64,000 nt of DNA from Leptolyngbya sp. PCC 6406. Lineage in GTDB: Bacteria; Cyanobacteriota; Cyanobacteriia; Phormidesmidales; Phormidesmidaceae. How positions within the stretch are numbered: the stretch's first letter is position 1; each line of letters opens with the position of its first letter. A model generated the notes under the pieces. It had not been told where the DNA came from. It made no database searches and saw only the letters and a list, made by a program, of their open reading frames with translations. The stretch is taken from assembly GCF_000332095.2 (NCBI RefSeq), contig NZ_KI913949.1, positions 3,284,512 to 3,348,511 of the forward strand, in the 5' to 3' direction. Below are positions 16,114-25,119 of the stretch, in pieces. Made by a program: the position numbers and the translations under genes.

Positions 16114-16128
16114 CTTTGATCCTGACGT

Positions 16129-17841
16129 TTACTGGTTGGGAGCCCACTGGCTAATGCGGAAGATGACAAATTCCGCCGGACGCACCGGGCAGACGCCAAT
16201 TTCCACATAGAGACGACCCATCATCATGGTGTCGGGAGTGTTCAACTCGCCATCACACTTGACATAGAAGGCTTCGGCGGGGGAAGCCCCAAAGAGAGCG
16301 CCTTCTCGCCATAGCCGTGCCAGGAAGGTGCTGACGGTACGGCTGACCCGAGCCCATAGATCCATATCGTTAGGCTCGAAAACCACCCATTGGGTGCCAA
16401 TTTCGATGGACTTTTCGATGTAGCTGAGCAGACGGCGGACGCTGATGTAGCGCCATTGGATGTTGTCGGGCTCGACCAGGGTGCGGGCTCCCCACACCTT
16501 GTAGCCCCGGTTGTAGTTGGCAAAGTTGCGGATACAGTTGATGCCCAAGGGGTTCAACAGTTCCTGCTCTCGCATATTGGTTTCGTAGGCTAGGCCCAGC
16601 ACGCCCCGAGGCGTTTCGTTGGCGGGAGCCTTAAAGACACCCCGAGATTCGTCGGTGCGGCACCAGATACCCATCATGTGACCGCAGGGGGGCACAAAGA
16701 TGGGGCGACCCCCGTTGCGGGGGTTGGCCACCTTAATCCAGGGGTAATACAGGGCTCCAAACATGGAGCGGCGGTTGAAAGCGGAAAGCCACTCGGCGAC
16801 ATGCTGGGGACGCTGGGTTTCGGGGGCAACGGCGGCATTCTCGTTTTTGCCCACCTTGACCGGCGGGGGATCGAGCACTGCCATGCGGTAGGCGGGGCCA
16901 GGGAAGGAGTTTTCGCACAGACTCACGAGCATTTCCATGACGCCATGGACTTGATCTAGGTCCAGGAGACCCACTTGGTAGGCCCGCATCAGGTCGGGGC
17001 AGGCGATCATGGCAACTTCGTCAATCTCAAAGAGCCCCTGGATACCTTGGCGGTCGTCTCGGACCCCTTGGATATCACGGGTGATGCGCTCGGGGGGAGA
17101 GATATAGGGCGGGGGCGCGACTTCATAAAAGCCGTTGCCGGGACGGCGAGAGAGCGCCTGACCGCTAACGGAAATGTCATTGGCGACGACGTATTCCGAA
17201 GCCTCCAGTACCGCAACGGCATAGTCGGCAACGGCGGTTTCTACCTGGGGATTCATGCTCAGGTGGTCGTAGCGCTCTAGCTCCTCGCCACCGCTCTTGA
17301 CCACCAAGTTGAAGAACTCCCCGGTATCGAGGGGGGGCTCAGCGCCCTCTGGGGCATCCTCTGGGAGGGGTTTGGGGGTGCTTTCTTCGATGGCGATGAT
17401 GATGCGGGCATCTTCACCGGGGGGAAGTAGGGCCTGTTCATCGCCTTCAGGTAACCGGAGATTAACACTGATGGAAGGCTTGCCACCAGCGGTGGGGAGG
17501 CGAGTAGCAACCTCTTCTGGGGGCGGGGGGGGGGAGCCGGGGAGCTTGGTGCCAATGCTGACCACCCAGCAGCGACCGCCGCCGTTGTTAAACCAGCCCT
17601 GAACCGCAAAAGGGAGGTAAGCGTCGAAGTCGGTGAAGCCATCGGAACCCGGTTTGGCAAAAAATTCGACGTATTGGCTCCAGTTGGTGATCATCATGGG
17701 CTTGAAGAGTTCGGCATCACCCCGAACGTCTTCAGTGAAGCCGACAAATCCGGCTACGCTCATGCTGACCCCTTCAATGGGGCGACTGCCTCGGTCTACC
17801 TCTTCGACGTATACCCCAGGCGCAAAGTAGTCCAATGCCAT
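16129..17841 (-). CDS. contractile tail sheath protein
   Basis: 570 residues from the ATG at 17841, which is preceded by an AGAGGAA ribosome-binding site; a frame extension to 17883 is not conserved-looking and was rejected. Sheath N-terminus: YFAPGVYVEEVDRGSRPIEG, then SVAGFVGFTE. Sheath C-terminal domain: LAYETNMREQELLNPLGINC, GYKVWGARTL, WRYISVRRLLSYIEKSIEIG, and the terminal strand VEIGVCPVRPAEFVIFRISQ, which exchanges between subunits. A large variable insertion (about residues 80-260, acidic and Pro-rich) would face the particle surface. Only one sheath gene is present, whereas AFP has three. It opens the operon and is followed by the tube genes. Confidence 0.95.
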   Translation of the reverse strand: MALDYFAPGVYVEEVDRGSRPIEGVSMSVAGFVGFTEDVRGDAELFKPMMITNWSQYVEFFAKPGSDGFTDFDAYLPFAVQGWFNNGGGRCWVVSIGTKLPGSPPPPPEEVATRLPTAGGKPSISVNLRLPEGDEQALLPPGEDARIIIAIEESTPKPLPEDAPEGAEPPLDTGEFFNLVVKSGGEELERYDHLSMNPQVETAVADYAVAVLEASEYVVANDISVSGQALSRRPGNGFYEVAPPPYISPPERITRDIQGVRDDRQGIQGLFEIDEVAMIACPDLMRAYQVGLLDLDQVHGVMEMLVSLCENSFPGPAYRMAVLDPPPVKVGKNENAAVAPETQRPQHVAEWLSAFNRRSMFGALYYPWIKVANPRNGGRPIFVPPCGHMMGIWCRTDESRGVFKAPANETPRGVLGLAYETNMREQELLNPLGINCIRNFANYNRGYKVWGARTLVEPDNIQWRYISVRRLLSYIEKSIEIGTQWVVFEPNDMDLWARVSRTVSTFLARLWREGALFGASPAEAFYVKCDGELNTPDTMMMGRLYVEIGVCPVRPAEFVIFRISQWAPNQ

Positions 17842-17895
17842 GCTTGAGTTCCTCTTCTGTTCACTACAGGCTTGACGCCCCAAGGCTGGATGACG

Positions 17896-17924
17896 GTTGA
17901 GGGGGTCTGCTCCGCCCCCTCAAC
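17896..17924. terminator. 10-bp stem hairpin upstream of the sheath gene
   Basis: GTTGAGGGGG (17896-17905) pairs perfectly with CCCCCTCAAC (17915-17924), loop of 9. It lies about 100 bases after the Uma2 stop and 55 bases before the sheath start on the same strand, so it probably insulates the operon from read-through or forms part of the sheath leader. No U-tract follows. Confidence 0.5.
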
Positions 17925-18022
17925 GGTAAGGGCTGGGTTCTATGGACGTTATTAGACCAAGGTCGGATTCTGTAGCGATCGCGGATATCAGTTGGCCGAC
18001 GACCGGGGCAGACGAGGCCCTG

Positions 18023-18613
18023 TCACGCTTCCTCAGCCGCTAAGATTTGCTCCACCGTAAGGGGCAATTCTGGAAAGGTGGCGGAGGCGATCTCATCATT
18101 GCCTCTGAAGGCTTGGGCTTCGTAGAGATCATCAATGGGTCGCAACAGGGTAATGACGCTTTCTAGGGGGTCAACGATCCAGTATTCAGGGATGTTGAGG
18201 ACGTTGTATTCGACCCGCTTGGCCCGGTAGTCCACTGTAGTGGTGGATGCGCTGACAACCTCAACCACCAGGAAAGGGGGCGGTTCGTTGAGGCGGATGA
18301 TGGCTTCTTGGTCCCGAAGGGCGTGCCACTGAGCCAGGGACAGTACCATCACATCGGGAATACGGGCGGTATCCCAGCGACCCCCACGGGGAGATTGCAG
18401 GGCAATGGCCATTTGCTTGGCGGTCCAGTTGTAACCTAGGCGCTTGATCTCGGCGCGAAAAATATCGTTGAGGTATTCTGCGATCGCACCATGGCGGCCT
18501 TTGGGCTGAGCCATCCTGACTAGGGCTCCATTGACCAATTCGTAGCGGTTATCGGTGCCGTCAGAGTAGCTCAGGTAATCATCCAGAGTGACGGGTTGGA
18601 TGGTGACGGTCAT
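18023..18613 (-). CDS. Uma2-family (DUF820) endonuclease-like protein
   Basis: 196 residues, typical length. These PD-(D/E)XK-fold proteins are numerous in cyanobacteria and mostly of unknown role. Visible signatures: YELVNGALVRMAQPKGRHGAIAEYL at residues 22-46, RIPDVMVLSLAQW (putative catalytic Asp), PPPFLVVEVVSAS (Glu), then YRAKRVEYNVLNIPEYWIVDPLESVI (Lys/Arg and Asp). All expected core residues are present, so the gene looks intact. It lies upstream of the sheath gene in the same direction but is separated from it by about 180 bases with a hairpin, and I do not consider it part of the injection system. Confidence 0.9.
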   Translation of the reverse strand: MTVTIQPVTLDDYLSYSDGTDNRYELVNGALVRMAQPKGRHGAIAEYLNDIFRAEIKRLGYNWTAKQMAIALQSPRGGRWDTARIPDVMVLSLAQWHALRDQEAIIRLNEPPPFLVVEVVSASTTTVDYRAKRVEYNVLNIPEYWIVDPLESVITLLRPIDDLYEAQAFRGNDEIASATFPELPLTVEQILAAEEA

Positions 18614-18724
18614 AGATCAAGGCTCCGATGGGGAAGCGCCAATAGAGCAATGCTACTGTTTGTCAGGAGAGAATCAACTCAGGGATTGCCCCTACGCATG
18701 GAACTTTATTTTTATGCAGATTGC

Positions 18725-20281
18725 TTAGGACTCTGGTTCCGGTTCTGATCGCTCTGGCTTGAGCAGGGGAAAGGCGATCACATCGCGGATGCTAGGGCTG
18801 TCGGTGAGAAGCATGATCAAGCGGTCGATGCCGATGCCCTCGCCACAGGTGGGGGGCATCCCATACTCCAGGGCGGTGAGGAAGTCTTCATCCACCCCCG
18901 TAGCCTCCAGATCCCCCGCCGCCTTGCGAGCTGCCTGGGCCTCAAAGCGATCGCGCTGATCGAGGGGGTCCGTCAACTCCGAGAAGCCGTTGGCGGTCTC
19001 CCGTCCGGCGATGAACAGCTCAAAGCGCTCTACCACACCGGGCTTACTGCGGTGGGGCTTGGAGAGGGGCGAGATCTCGACGGGATGATCCATGAGGAAG
19101 GTGGGCTGGATCAGGGTCGTCTCGATGCGGTGTTCAAACACTTCATTGAGCAACCGCCCGATACTGTCGCACCCGTCTGCTACGGTTATGCCCAGCTCCG
19201 CTACCGCTGCTTTGGCGGCATCCAGGTCCGGGAACTGGGTGAAGTCTAGCCCTGTGTGTTCCTGCACTAGATTGTGCATGGTGACCCGTCGCCAGGGGGG
19301 AGTCAGGTCGATTTCGGTCCCCTGGTAGGTGATGCGAGTGGTGCCCAAAACCGACTGGGTAATGGAGGCGATTAGATCCTCCGTTAGGGCCATGAAGTCG
19401 TGGTAGTCGGCGTAGGCTTGGTAAAATTCAATGCTGGTGAATTCAGGGTTATGGCGGGTAGAGACGCCCTCGTTGCGGAAGATGCGCCCGATTTCAAATA
19501 CCTTCTCAAAGCCGCCCACCAGTAACCGCTTTAGGTGTAGCTCCGTGGCGATGCGGAGGTACAGGGGCATGTCCAGGGTGTTGTGGTAGGTGACGAAGGG
19601 TCGCGCTTCGGCTCCCCCCGCTTCCCCCTGGAGCACCGGAGTCTCAATTTCCAAAAAGCCCCGCTCTTCAAAGTAGCGGCGGATGGCGGAGGTGATCAGT
19701 GCCCGCTTGCGGAAGGTTTCCCGCACTGGGGGGTTCACGATCAGGTCTACGTAGCGCTGGCGGTAGCGCTTGGCTACATCCGTGAGGCCATGCCACTTAT
19801 CTGGCAGGGGCAGCAGCGCCTTGGTGAGAAGGGCGTATTCCTGCACCTTGACGGAGAGTTCTCCTTTGTCGGTGCGTTTCAGGGTGCCCTTGACACCGAT
19901 GATGTCGCCTACGTCGGTGAGTTGCTTCAGATGGGTGAAGGCATCGGGTTGGTCTGACATCCCGGCTTGGATGTCTTTCTTATCCAGATAAAGCTGGATG
20001 GTGCCGGTCTCGTCCTGGAGGTTGAAGAAGGCCAGCTTACCGAAAACCCGGCGGGCGAGGATGCGCCCCGCGATCGCAACTTGTTCCTCCACTTCTTCTC
20101 CAGCGGGCAGGTCGGCATACTTGCTCTGGAGGTCTGCCGCGTGGTGGGTGGTATCCCAACGATAGGCAAAGGGATTGATCCCTGCCGCCTGAAGCTGAGT
20201 CACCTTTTGGAGACGCGCCGACCGGAGTTCATCCAGGGTAGAAGGGCTGGGGGGAGATTGGGGGGACTCGGCTTTAGCCAT
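18725..20281 (-). CDS. lysS: lysyl-tRNA synthetase, class II
   Basis: 518 residues from ATG at 20281; a TTG eight codons further upstream is less likely. It charges tRNA-Lys with lysine using ATP. An N-terminal OB anticodon-binding domain (about 55-170; [23 protein letters not shown]) precedes the class II core: motif 1 [10 protein letters not shown], motif 2 [21 protein letters not shown], motif 3 [15 protein letters not shown]. All three are intact. A short Pro/Ser-rich N-terminal extension and a C-terminal acidic tail are typical of cyanobacterial forms. Monocistronic; the next gene is divergent. Confidence 0.97.
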   Translation of the reverse strand: MAKAESPQSPPSPSTLDELRSARLQKVTQLQAAGINPFAYRWDTTHHAADLQSKYADLPAGEEVEEQVAIAGRILARRVFGKLAFFNLQDETGTIQLYLDKKDIQAGMSDQPDAFTHLKQLTDVGDIIGVKGTLKRTDKGELSVKVQEYALLTKALLPLPDKWHGLTDVAKRYRQRYVDLIVNPPVRETFRKRALITSAIRRYFEERGFLEIETPVLQGEAGGAEARPFVTYHNTLDMPLYLRIATELHLKRLLVGGFEKVFEIGRIFRNEGVSTRHNPEFTSIEFYQAYADYHDFMALTEDLIASITQSVLGTTRITYQGTEIDLTPPWRRVTMHNLVQEHTGLDFTQFPDLDAAKAAVAELGITVADGCDSIGRLLNEVFEHRIETTLIQPTFLMDHPVEISPLSKPHRSKPGVVERFELFIAGRETANGFSELTDPLDQRDRFEAQAARKAAGDLEATGVDEDFLTALEYGMPPTCGEGIGIDRLIMLLTDSPSIRDVIAFPLLKPERSEPEPES

Positions 20282-20518
20282 AGGGGGCGGCGTCAGTAAA
20301 GGCAAGTGACCATTATAGGCAGAAATGCCTGTCTCTCTGAGTATGCGGGGTGAGCAGAGTCGTCAGTCTTTCAGACAGGCTACGCCCTAGGGCTAGCCTT
20401 AGCGTAGCCATGCCGGAGGCTATTGCCCCTTGGGCTATAGGCTTGCGTCTGCTGGAGGGAGAAACTCCAACAGGAAGGTCCATGTAATGTGACCCATCTA
20501 TTTGACCCATCTACTTAT

Positions 20519-20581
20519 TACCCTGGTTAGGGTACATCTCACCTTTGCAGCCCCTCACCCTTGTATCTTAAGTACCAGGGT
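20519..20581. promoter_or_regulatory. two palindromes upstream of the HxlR gene, candidate operators
   Basis: TACCCTGGTTAGGGTA (20519-20534) and the 25-base imperfect palindrome from ACCCTTGTA to TACCAGGGT (20557-20581) share the half-site ACCCTGGT/ACCAGGGT. They lie 80-140 bases before the regulator gene in the divergent lysS-hxlR interval. HxlR proteins bind such dyads and often control their own gene; assignment here is inference. Confidence 0.5.
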
Positions 20582-20658
20582 GGGAAAGGGACTTTGAAGT
20601 CGATTCTCCCCCTTCACTGCCCAGGGGATGTCCGTAGTCCGTTCTCACAATTAGCGCC

Positions 20659-21039
20659 ATGACGTCGCCTGATCCTGCCATGCTAGATCGCCACGAATGC
20701 CAAGAAATTCGGTGTCCAATCCAGTTCGTCCTAGAAATTATTGGCAGCAAGTGGGCGATCTTGATTCTGCGGGAGCTGTTCATGGGCCGCCGCCGCACCC
20801 ATGAATTTTTAGAGGCGTTACCGGGCATTAGTACCAAAACTCTAACTGCCCGCCTGCGGGAGATGGAACGCCACGGCATCGTGGAGCGACAGGTATTTCC
20901 TGAAGTGCCGCCTCGGGTGGAATATTCCCTCACGGCTAAGGGGCGCGAGGTCCAGCCCATCCTGGCGGGCCTCAAACATTTGGGGGAGCAGTGGTTACAT
21001 CAAGATGCCTGCCATTGCCCCATGGACCCTAGGCCCTAG
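20659..21039 (+). CDS. HxlR-family winged-helix transcriptional regulator
   Basis: 126 residues, typical. The HxlR pattern is clear: C-P-I-Q-F-V-L-E-I-I-G-S-K-W-A-I-L-I-L-R-E-L (written in the protein as residues 19-40), then RTHEFLEALPGISTKTLTARLREMERHGIVERQVFPEVPPRVEYSLTAKG, the recognition helix and wing. The Cys in the N-terminal CPIQF motif can be redox- or aldehyde-sensitive in relatives. A second Cys pair ends the protein (CHCPMD). An alternative ATG lies seven codons downstream. No obvious target operon is adjacent apart from its own leader. Confidence 0.9.
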   Translation: MTSPDPAMLDRHECQEIRCPIQFVLEIIGSKWAILILRELFMGRRRTHEFLEALPGISTKTLTARLREMERHGIVERQVFPEVPPRVEYSLTAKGREVQPILAGLKHLGEQWLHQDACHCPMDPRP

Positions 21040-21075
21040 GGGCGACTTCCCCATATTTTATTCCTGGGGATAGGC

Positions 21076-22173
21076 TTAGCCTACCGATCCCTGGGGAAGA
21101 GCCTTGAGCAGAGCTTCCCGTTGGGCGCGATCGCGATATTTAGAGGGGTCAAGGGCAATGGCCCGCCGCAGATGTTCTATGGCCCAGTCTTGGCGGTCTA
21201 GGGCGGCATAGCAACAAGCTTGCTGAAAAAAGGCAGCGGCTTGGTCGGGTTCAATGGCGAGGGCCTTATTGAAGGCTGCGATCGCATCTTCATAGCGGGT
21301 GAGCTGCCGTAGGGTGAGTCCTAGCACCAGCCAGCCCCGCACCGAGTAAATTTCTCGCTTTAGAGATTCCGTCAGCGCCTGGTAGGCTTCCTCATAGCGG
21401 GTCAGACGGGCCAACGTTATTCCCTGTTGAAACCAGATGCAGGCATTGTCAGGATCGAGACGCACGGCCTGTTGAATTTGCGAGAGGGCCGCAGTCGCTT
21501 GACCTAGGCGGCGCAGTAGGTAGGCATGGCAACTGTACAGGCGGGCATCAGCCCAACCCTCCCGTAGGGGTTCCTCCAGGTAGGCCAAAGCTTCGCCATA
21601 GCGCCGCAGGCGGGTGAGGGCATAGGCCAGGGCGAGGTGGGCCTCCCGGTGACTGGGGGAAAATTGCAGGGCGGTCTGAAAACATGCGATCGCAGTTTCC
21701 AGTTGATGGAGTCTGTAGGCGCTCAGACCCTTGGCATACCAAATCAAGGGATCCTCTGGTAGCAGGGCCAAGGCTTGGCTGTAGGTCTCTAGAGCCCGGT
21801 CATAGCGCTGGAGCCAATGGAGCAGTTGCCCATAGCGATACAGTAGCCGGGGATGGTTCGGGGCTAGGGTCAGAGCCCGATCGTAGGCATTCATCGCCTC
21901 AGTTTTCCAACCCGCTGCCGCTAGGGCCGTACCATAGTTAGCCCAGACCATGGGGTCATCTGCCACCAAGGCCAGCGTCTTTTGGTAGCTGGCGATCGCC
22001 TCCGGGTAACGTCCCAATCGTCCCAGGAGATAGCTGTGGTAACACCAAGCTAAGGTGTCTGTAGGCTTCGCCTGCACCAGCACCTCACAGCGCCCCAGAG
22101 CCTGGGTCAATTCCGCCGCTGAGGCTCCTGCACTGTCTATGGGGGAAAGGTGATCCTGGGGTGGGTCAACCAT
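21076..22173 (-). CDS. TPR-repeat protein
   Basis: 365 residues made of about nine tandem tetratricopeptide repeats (e.g. AIASYQKTLALVADDPMVWANYGTALAAAG, AMNAYDRALTLAPNHPRLLYRYGQLL, AIAAFNKALAIEPDQAAAFFQQACCYAAL). The usual W/L/G/Y/A/F/A/P positions are kept. It has no signal peptide and no fused catalytic domain. TPR arrays are protein-interaction scaffolds. It is tail to tail with the HxlR gene and some 190 bases after the caspase gene on the same strand; no specific partner can be named. Confidence 0.88.
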   Translation of the reverse strand: MVDPPQDHLSPIDSAGASAAELTQALGRCEVLVQAKPTDTLAWCYHSYLLGRLGRYPEAIASYQKTLALVADDPMVWANYGTALAAAGWKTEAMNAYDRALTLAPNHPRLLYRYGQLLHWLQRYDRALETYSQALALLPEDPLIWYAKGLSAYRLHQLETAIACFQTALQFSPSHREAHLALAYALTRLRRYGEALAYLEEPLREGWADARLYSCHAYLLRRLGQATAALSQIQQAVRLDPDNACIWFQQGITLARLTRYEEAYQALTESLKREIYSVRGWLVLGLTLRQLTRYEDAIAAFNKALAIEPDQAAAFFQQACCYAALDRQDWAIEHLRRAIALDPSKYRDRAQREALLKALPQGSVG

Positions 22174-22363
22174 CTACGCTACCTCTGGGAGTTCCATGCC
22201 AATCGTCCATGCCGTCTTGGCGACACCCCCAAGCCCTAGGGTGCATCCACGCAGCAATTTACTATTGCGGAATTATTTTCAGAGTGACGAATTCTACGGT
22301 GGAGCGCCCTGCAGCAATCTTTCTCATCCGCAGCATACCCAATCTCCGTTGGCAGACCATCAT

Positions 22364-24544
22364 TCAGACCACATCAAAGGTCAGGGACAGGGCAGCAAGC
22401 TGGCTGGCATCCACCGATTGTACCGACCGCGTCGGGGTGCCTCGCGTTGTGGCCACATCTGTCAATAGGTCGCCCACAATCTGGGCCGGGTCATCCATCC
22501 CCACAGGACCAGAGGCCGTGCCGGAGCGGGTAGCCACCTCTCGCAGTGCCCGCAATCCATGGTCAAGGGGCTGACTGCTGGCGATGATCAGGACCTCCGT
22601 TGCCCCCCGAGGTTCCTGGGTCACCAGCCGGAAACTGTCGCGGTTGGGGTCTGGCAGCAGCAGCGTAGCGCCCGCTGCCAGACGGGTCACATCCGCCGAA
22701 GCTGTCCACTGATTGGGAAAAATCACCGTCATTTCTCCCGTGACATCGATCACCAGCACACTGAGATACAGATCCTGAGGCTCGTTGTTTTGAATTTGGA
22801 ACTGGATGGACTGATTTAGGGAAATCTCGGGCACCCCAGGACGGGCTGCCGAGGGGGGCGGCCCACCTCTGCCCCGCACCGTAAAGGCACTGGCCACCAG
22901 GGAACTGCCCCCCTCGGGAATCATGGTGACGCTGAGATTAAGGCGAGAGGAACCGGGGTTAAGGATGAGTTTGACGATGCGGGCGGCAAGGAGCGATCGC
23001 AGTTTGGGTCGCAGGCGATCTACGGCGGCGGTCACGGTTTCTTGGACCAAGCCAAAGGCACCGGGCAATCCCTCTAGCCCCTGAGAAAAGAGTCCCAAGC
23101 TGCCTACAGGAGGAGCTTCGGTGGCGGCACTCCAGTCCTGGCGGCGCTCCACCGTCAAACGTCCGAGAATGTAATGGGCTTCCCCTTGGTGGAGGGGGAC
23201 CGCTTGGATCCGGGGAATGGTTGCGATCGCAGTGACCACCTGGGTCTGCTCCGCCTCAGACAAGGACTCGGTATCCACCCCCACCCGTAAAGTGATATCC
23301 GTCGGCACCCCCCGCACCTGTTCCTGGAGCAAAGCCCCGGCCCCCATAGCCCTATCCAAGAGACGGCCCCGGCCTTGAAGCCCTTGACGGCTAATGATTT
23401 GTAGGAGCCCGCGTGATTGACCCCTTTCATCCACCCCCGCCAAAATGGCATCGGTTTGAAAGGCTTCTAAACTCTGGGGATCAATGCCCCCCAGCCAGAT
23501 TTCCGCCTCATTGCCCTGCACTTTGGTTACCACCGCCTCAGCAGGAGGCGTCACCTTATCAGTGAAGTACAAGGGGCGACCCTCGTAGCTGCTACCCGGT
23601 GCAATCTCAAACTGGGGCTCTTGGTTATTGAAGGAAAGCTGGGTGGTGCTACGGGCCACATTAGCCAGGGTATTGCCCAAAAGTGTGCTGCCGGTTTGCT
23701 GCCAGAGATACTGAGTCATGACATAGGAAAAGGCCCCGGCATAGAAATCTTGGAAGGGGGTGTCAGCGGCATACTGGTCTCGCTTTGCTGACGCGATCGC
23801 AACTCCCCGAGCAATGCCCGCCCGCCGCCGCCGGATAAACTCGCTGGGAGACAGGTTGAGCTGCGACAGCCACCGCTCTTGATAGACCCGCTCAACAGGA
23901 CTCATTTCCAGATTGGTCCCTCCTGGCCGCGCCCGCACCACTAGGTTGCCCCGCGTGCCACCGCCGGAGTGGCAGCTATCCAGCACCAAGGTAACGTTGT
24001 CCGTCTGGAGAGCGGAGCCCAGCAGAAACAGGGTGTGGCCCGTGATATCTTCCACCGGGCCACCCTGCCGGGGAAATCCCTCTGGCAGGCGACTGTCAAT
24101 GGGTACCAGGGTGCTATTGAGGCCATCGGGAAAGTCCTGGTCCGGGTCTACCACACGGGATCCGTGGCCCGAAAAATGGAATACCACCACGTCCCCAGGG
24201 CGGGCCTGGTTAATCAGGTGTTCCTCAAAGGCGGTGAGAATATCCTGGCGGGTGGCCTTAGCGTTGGTGAGCTTGACGATGTCGCTGGGCTGAAAGCCAA
24301 ATCGATGCACCAGTAGGTGATATTGCAGCTCCACATCGTTGAGACACCCCTGGAGTGGGGCAAACAGGCTGTCTCGGGGGTAGGCGTTGATCCCCACTAG
24401 CAATGCCAGCTTACGGTTGGTGGGTTGGGCCAAGACGCGCCCGAAGCGGTCGCCCTGGCGCATCACATCTAGGGATGACCAGCCCAGGGCCGCGAGGGTC
24501 GCCCCAGCCCCCTGCAAGAGATGACGACGAGATAGACGGGCCAT
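22364..24544 (-). CDS. Tat-exported caspase-family protease with DUF4384 domain (metacaspase-like)
   Basis: 726 residues. The N-terminus LSRRHLLQGAGATLAALGW is a twin-arginine export signal. The caspase-like p20 domain spans about residues 40-280: LALLVGINAYPRDSLFAPLQGCLNDVEL, catalytic His in VVVFHFSGHGSR, catalytic Cys in TLVLDSCHSGGGTRGN. Both catalytic residues are present. The C-terminal region (about 560-690) is a DUF4384 domain (QIQNNEPQDLYLSVLVIDVTGEMTVIFPN; LIIASSQPL). Such caspase-DUF4384 proteins are common in filamentous cyanobacteria; Arg/Lys-specific proteolysis is the usual metacaspase activity. Export to the periplasm separates it from a purely cytoplasmic death role. No neighbours indicate substrates. 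Confidence 0.92.
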   Translation of the reverse strand: MARLSRRHLLQGAGATLAALGWSSLDVMRQGDRFGRVLAQPTNRKLALLVGINAYPRDSLFAPLQGCLNDVELQYHLLVHRFGFQPSDIVKLTNAKATRQDILTAFEEHLINQARPGDVVVFHFSGHGSRVVDPDQDFPDGLNSTLVPIDSRLPEGFPRQGGPVEDITGHTLFLLGSALQTDNVTLVLDSCHSGGGTRGNLVVRARPGGTNLEMSPVERVYQERWLSQLNLSPSEFIRRRRAGIARGVAIASAKRDQYAADTPFQDFYAGAFSYVMTQYLWQQTGSTLLGNTLANVARSTTQLSFNNQEPQFEIAPGSSYEGRPLYFTDKVTPPAEAVVTKVQGNEAEIWLGGIDPQSLEAFQTDAILAGVDERGQSRGLLQIISRQGLQGRGRLLDRAMGAGALLQEQVRGVPTDITLRVGVDTESLSEAEQTQVVTAIATIPRIQAVPLHQGEAHYILGRLTVERRQDWSAATEAPPVGSLGLFSQGLEGLPGAFGLVQETVTAAVDRLRPKLRSLLAARIVKLILNPGSSRLNLSVTMIPEGGSSLVASAFTVRGRGGPPPSAARPGVPEISLNQSIQFQIQNNEPQDLYLSVLVIDVTGEMTVIFPNQWTASADVTRLAAGATLLLPDPNRDSFRLVTQEPRGATEVLIIASSQPLDHGLRALREVATRSGTASGPVGMDDPAQIVGDLLTDVATTRGTPTRSVQSVDASQLAALSLTFDVV

Positions 24545-24631
24545 AGGCGTCTCCCAAAAGGACCAGCGCTAATTTTCGTTCCTATCTTGGCATCTCTACC
24601 GTGGGAACAGAAGATATAGCAACATCTCTGC

Positions 24632-24665
24632 GGGGCATTGCTTCGCCAACGCGAAGCAATGCCCC
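24632..24665. repeat. perfect 15-bp stem palindrome (REP-like)
   Basis: GGGGCATTGCTTCGC (24632-24646) and GCGAAGCAATGCCCC (24651-24665) around a CAAC loop. Related half-elements recur at about 26936-26951 (CGCGAAGCAATGCAC) and 55735-55751. It lies upstream of the caspase gene and could act as a terminator for the gene at 24731-25111. Confidence 0.65.
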
Positions 24666-24730
24666 CGACGGAACTGACTCCCTTGGCAAGGGGGGACTAA
24701 GGGGGGTGATGCAGGGTGTAACAAGCTCTA

Positions 24731-25111
24731 TCAAGGGCCGCAGTTGAGAAGTCGCGCGTTGGGGTGGGCAGCTTCTAGTGCAGCTTGGCGATCGGCACTG
24801 GGGCGTCCGTAGGTCGTCAGGGCTTGGAAGGTTTCCGGTGGCGGCGGTGTTTCCAGGATGTCTTCCCCCAGGTCACTGAAAAGAATCACTGCTTGGATCC
24901 TGATCTGCCCCTGGCGGTTCTGTTGATAGAGGGCTTCGTATTCTTGGGCGACGGCTTGCCAATCTCCTGGGGGACAGTAGCTGCGATCTACCAAGAGGGT
25001 GACCTCTGGGGCCGCCAAGACCAAGCGGATGGTTACGGCTGCGATCGCAAAAACCGCCCACCCAACCCCCACTATTCTCAACAGAGCCCGATTCAGGGCA
25101 TTGGGATTCAT
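24731..25111 (-). CDS. hypothetical membrane-anchored protein
   Basis: 126 residues, family not recognised. One N-terminal hydrophobic segment (about residues 12-34, IVGVGWAVFAIAAVTIRLVL) could be a signal anchor with the rest outside. The remainder is a compact soluble segment with two well-spaced cysteines (SYCPPGDWQ and LLNCGP), which could form a disulfide. It lies 9 bases after tpiA on the same strand, so the two are probably co-transcribed, but no shared role is evident. Confidence 0.7.
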   Translation of the reverse strand: MNPNALNRALLRIVGVGWAVFAIAAVTIRLVLAAPEVTLLVDRSYCPPGDWQAVAQEYEALYQQNRQGQIRIQAVILFSDLGEDILETPPPPETFQALTTYGRPSADRQAALEAAHPNARLLNCGP

Positions 25112-25119
25112 GACGCAGG

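Noticed and set aside
17842-17883. Longer start for the sheath protein at 17883
   Set aside because: The extra 14 residues lack similarity to sheath N-termini, and the ATG at 17841 has a proper AGAGGAA ribosome-binding site.
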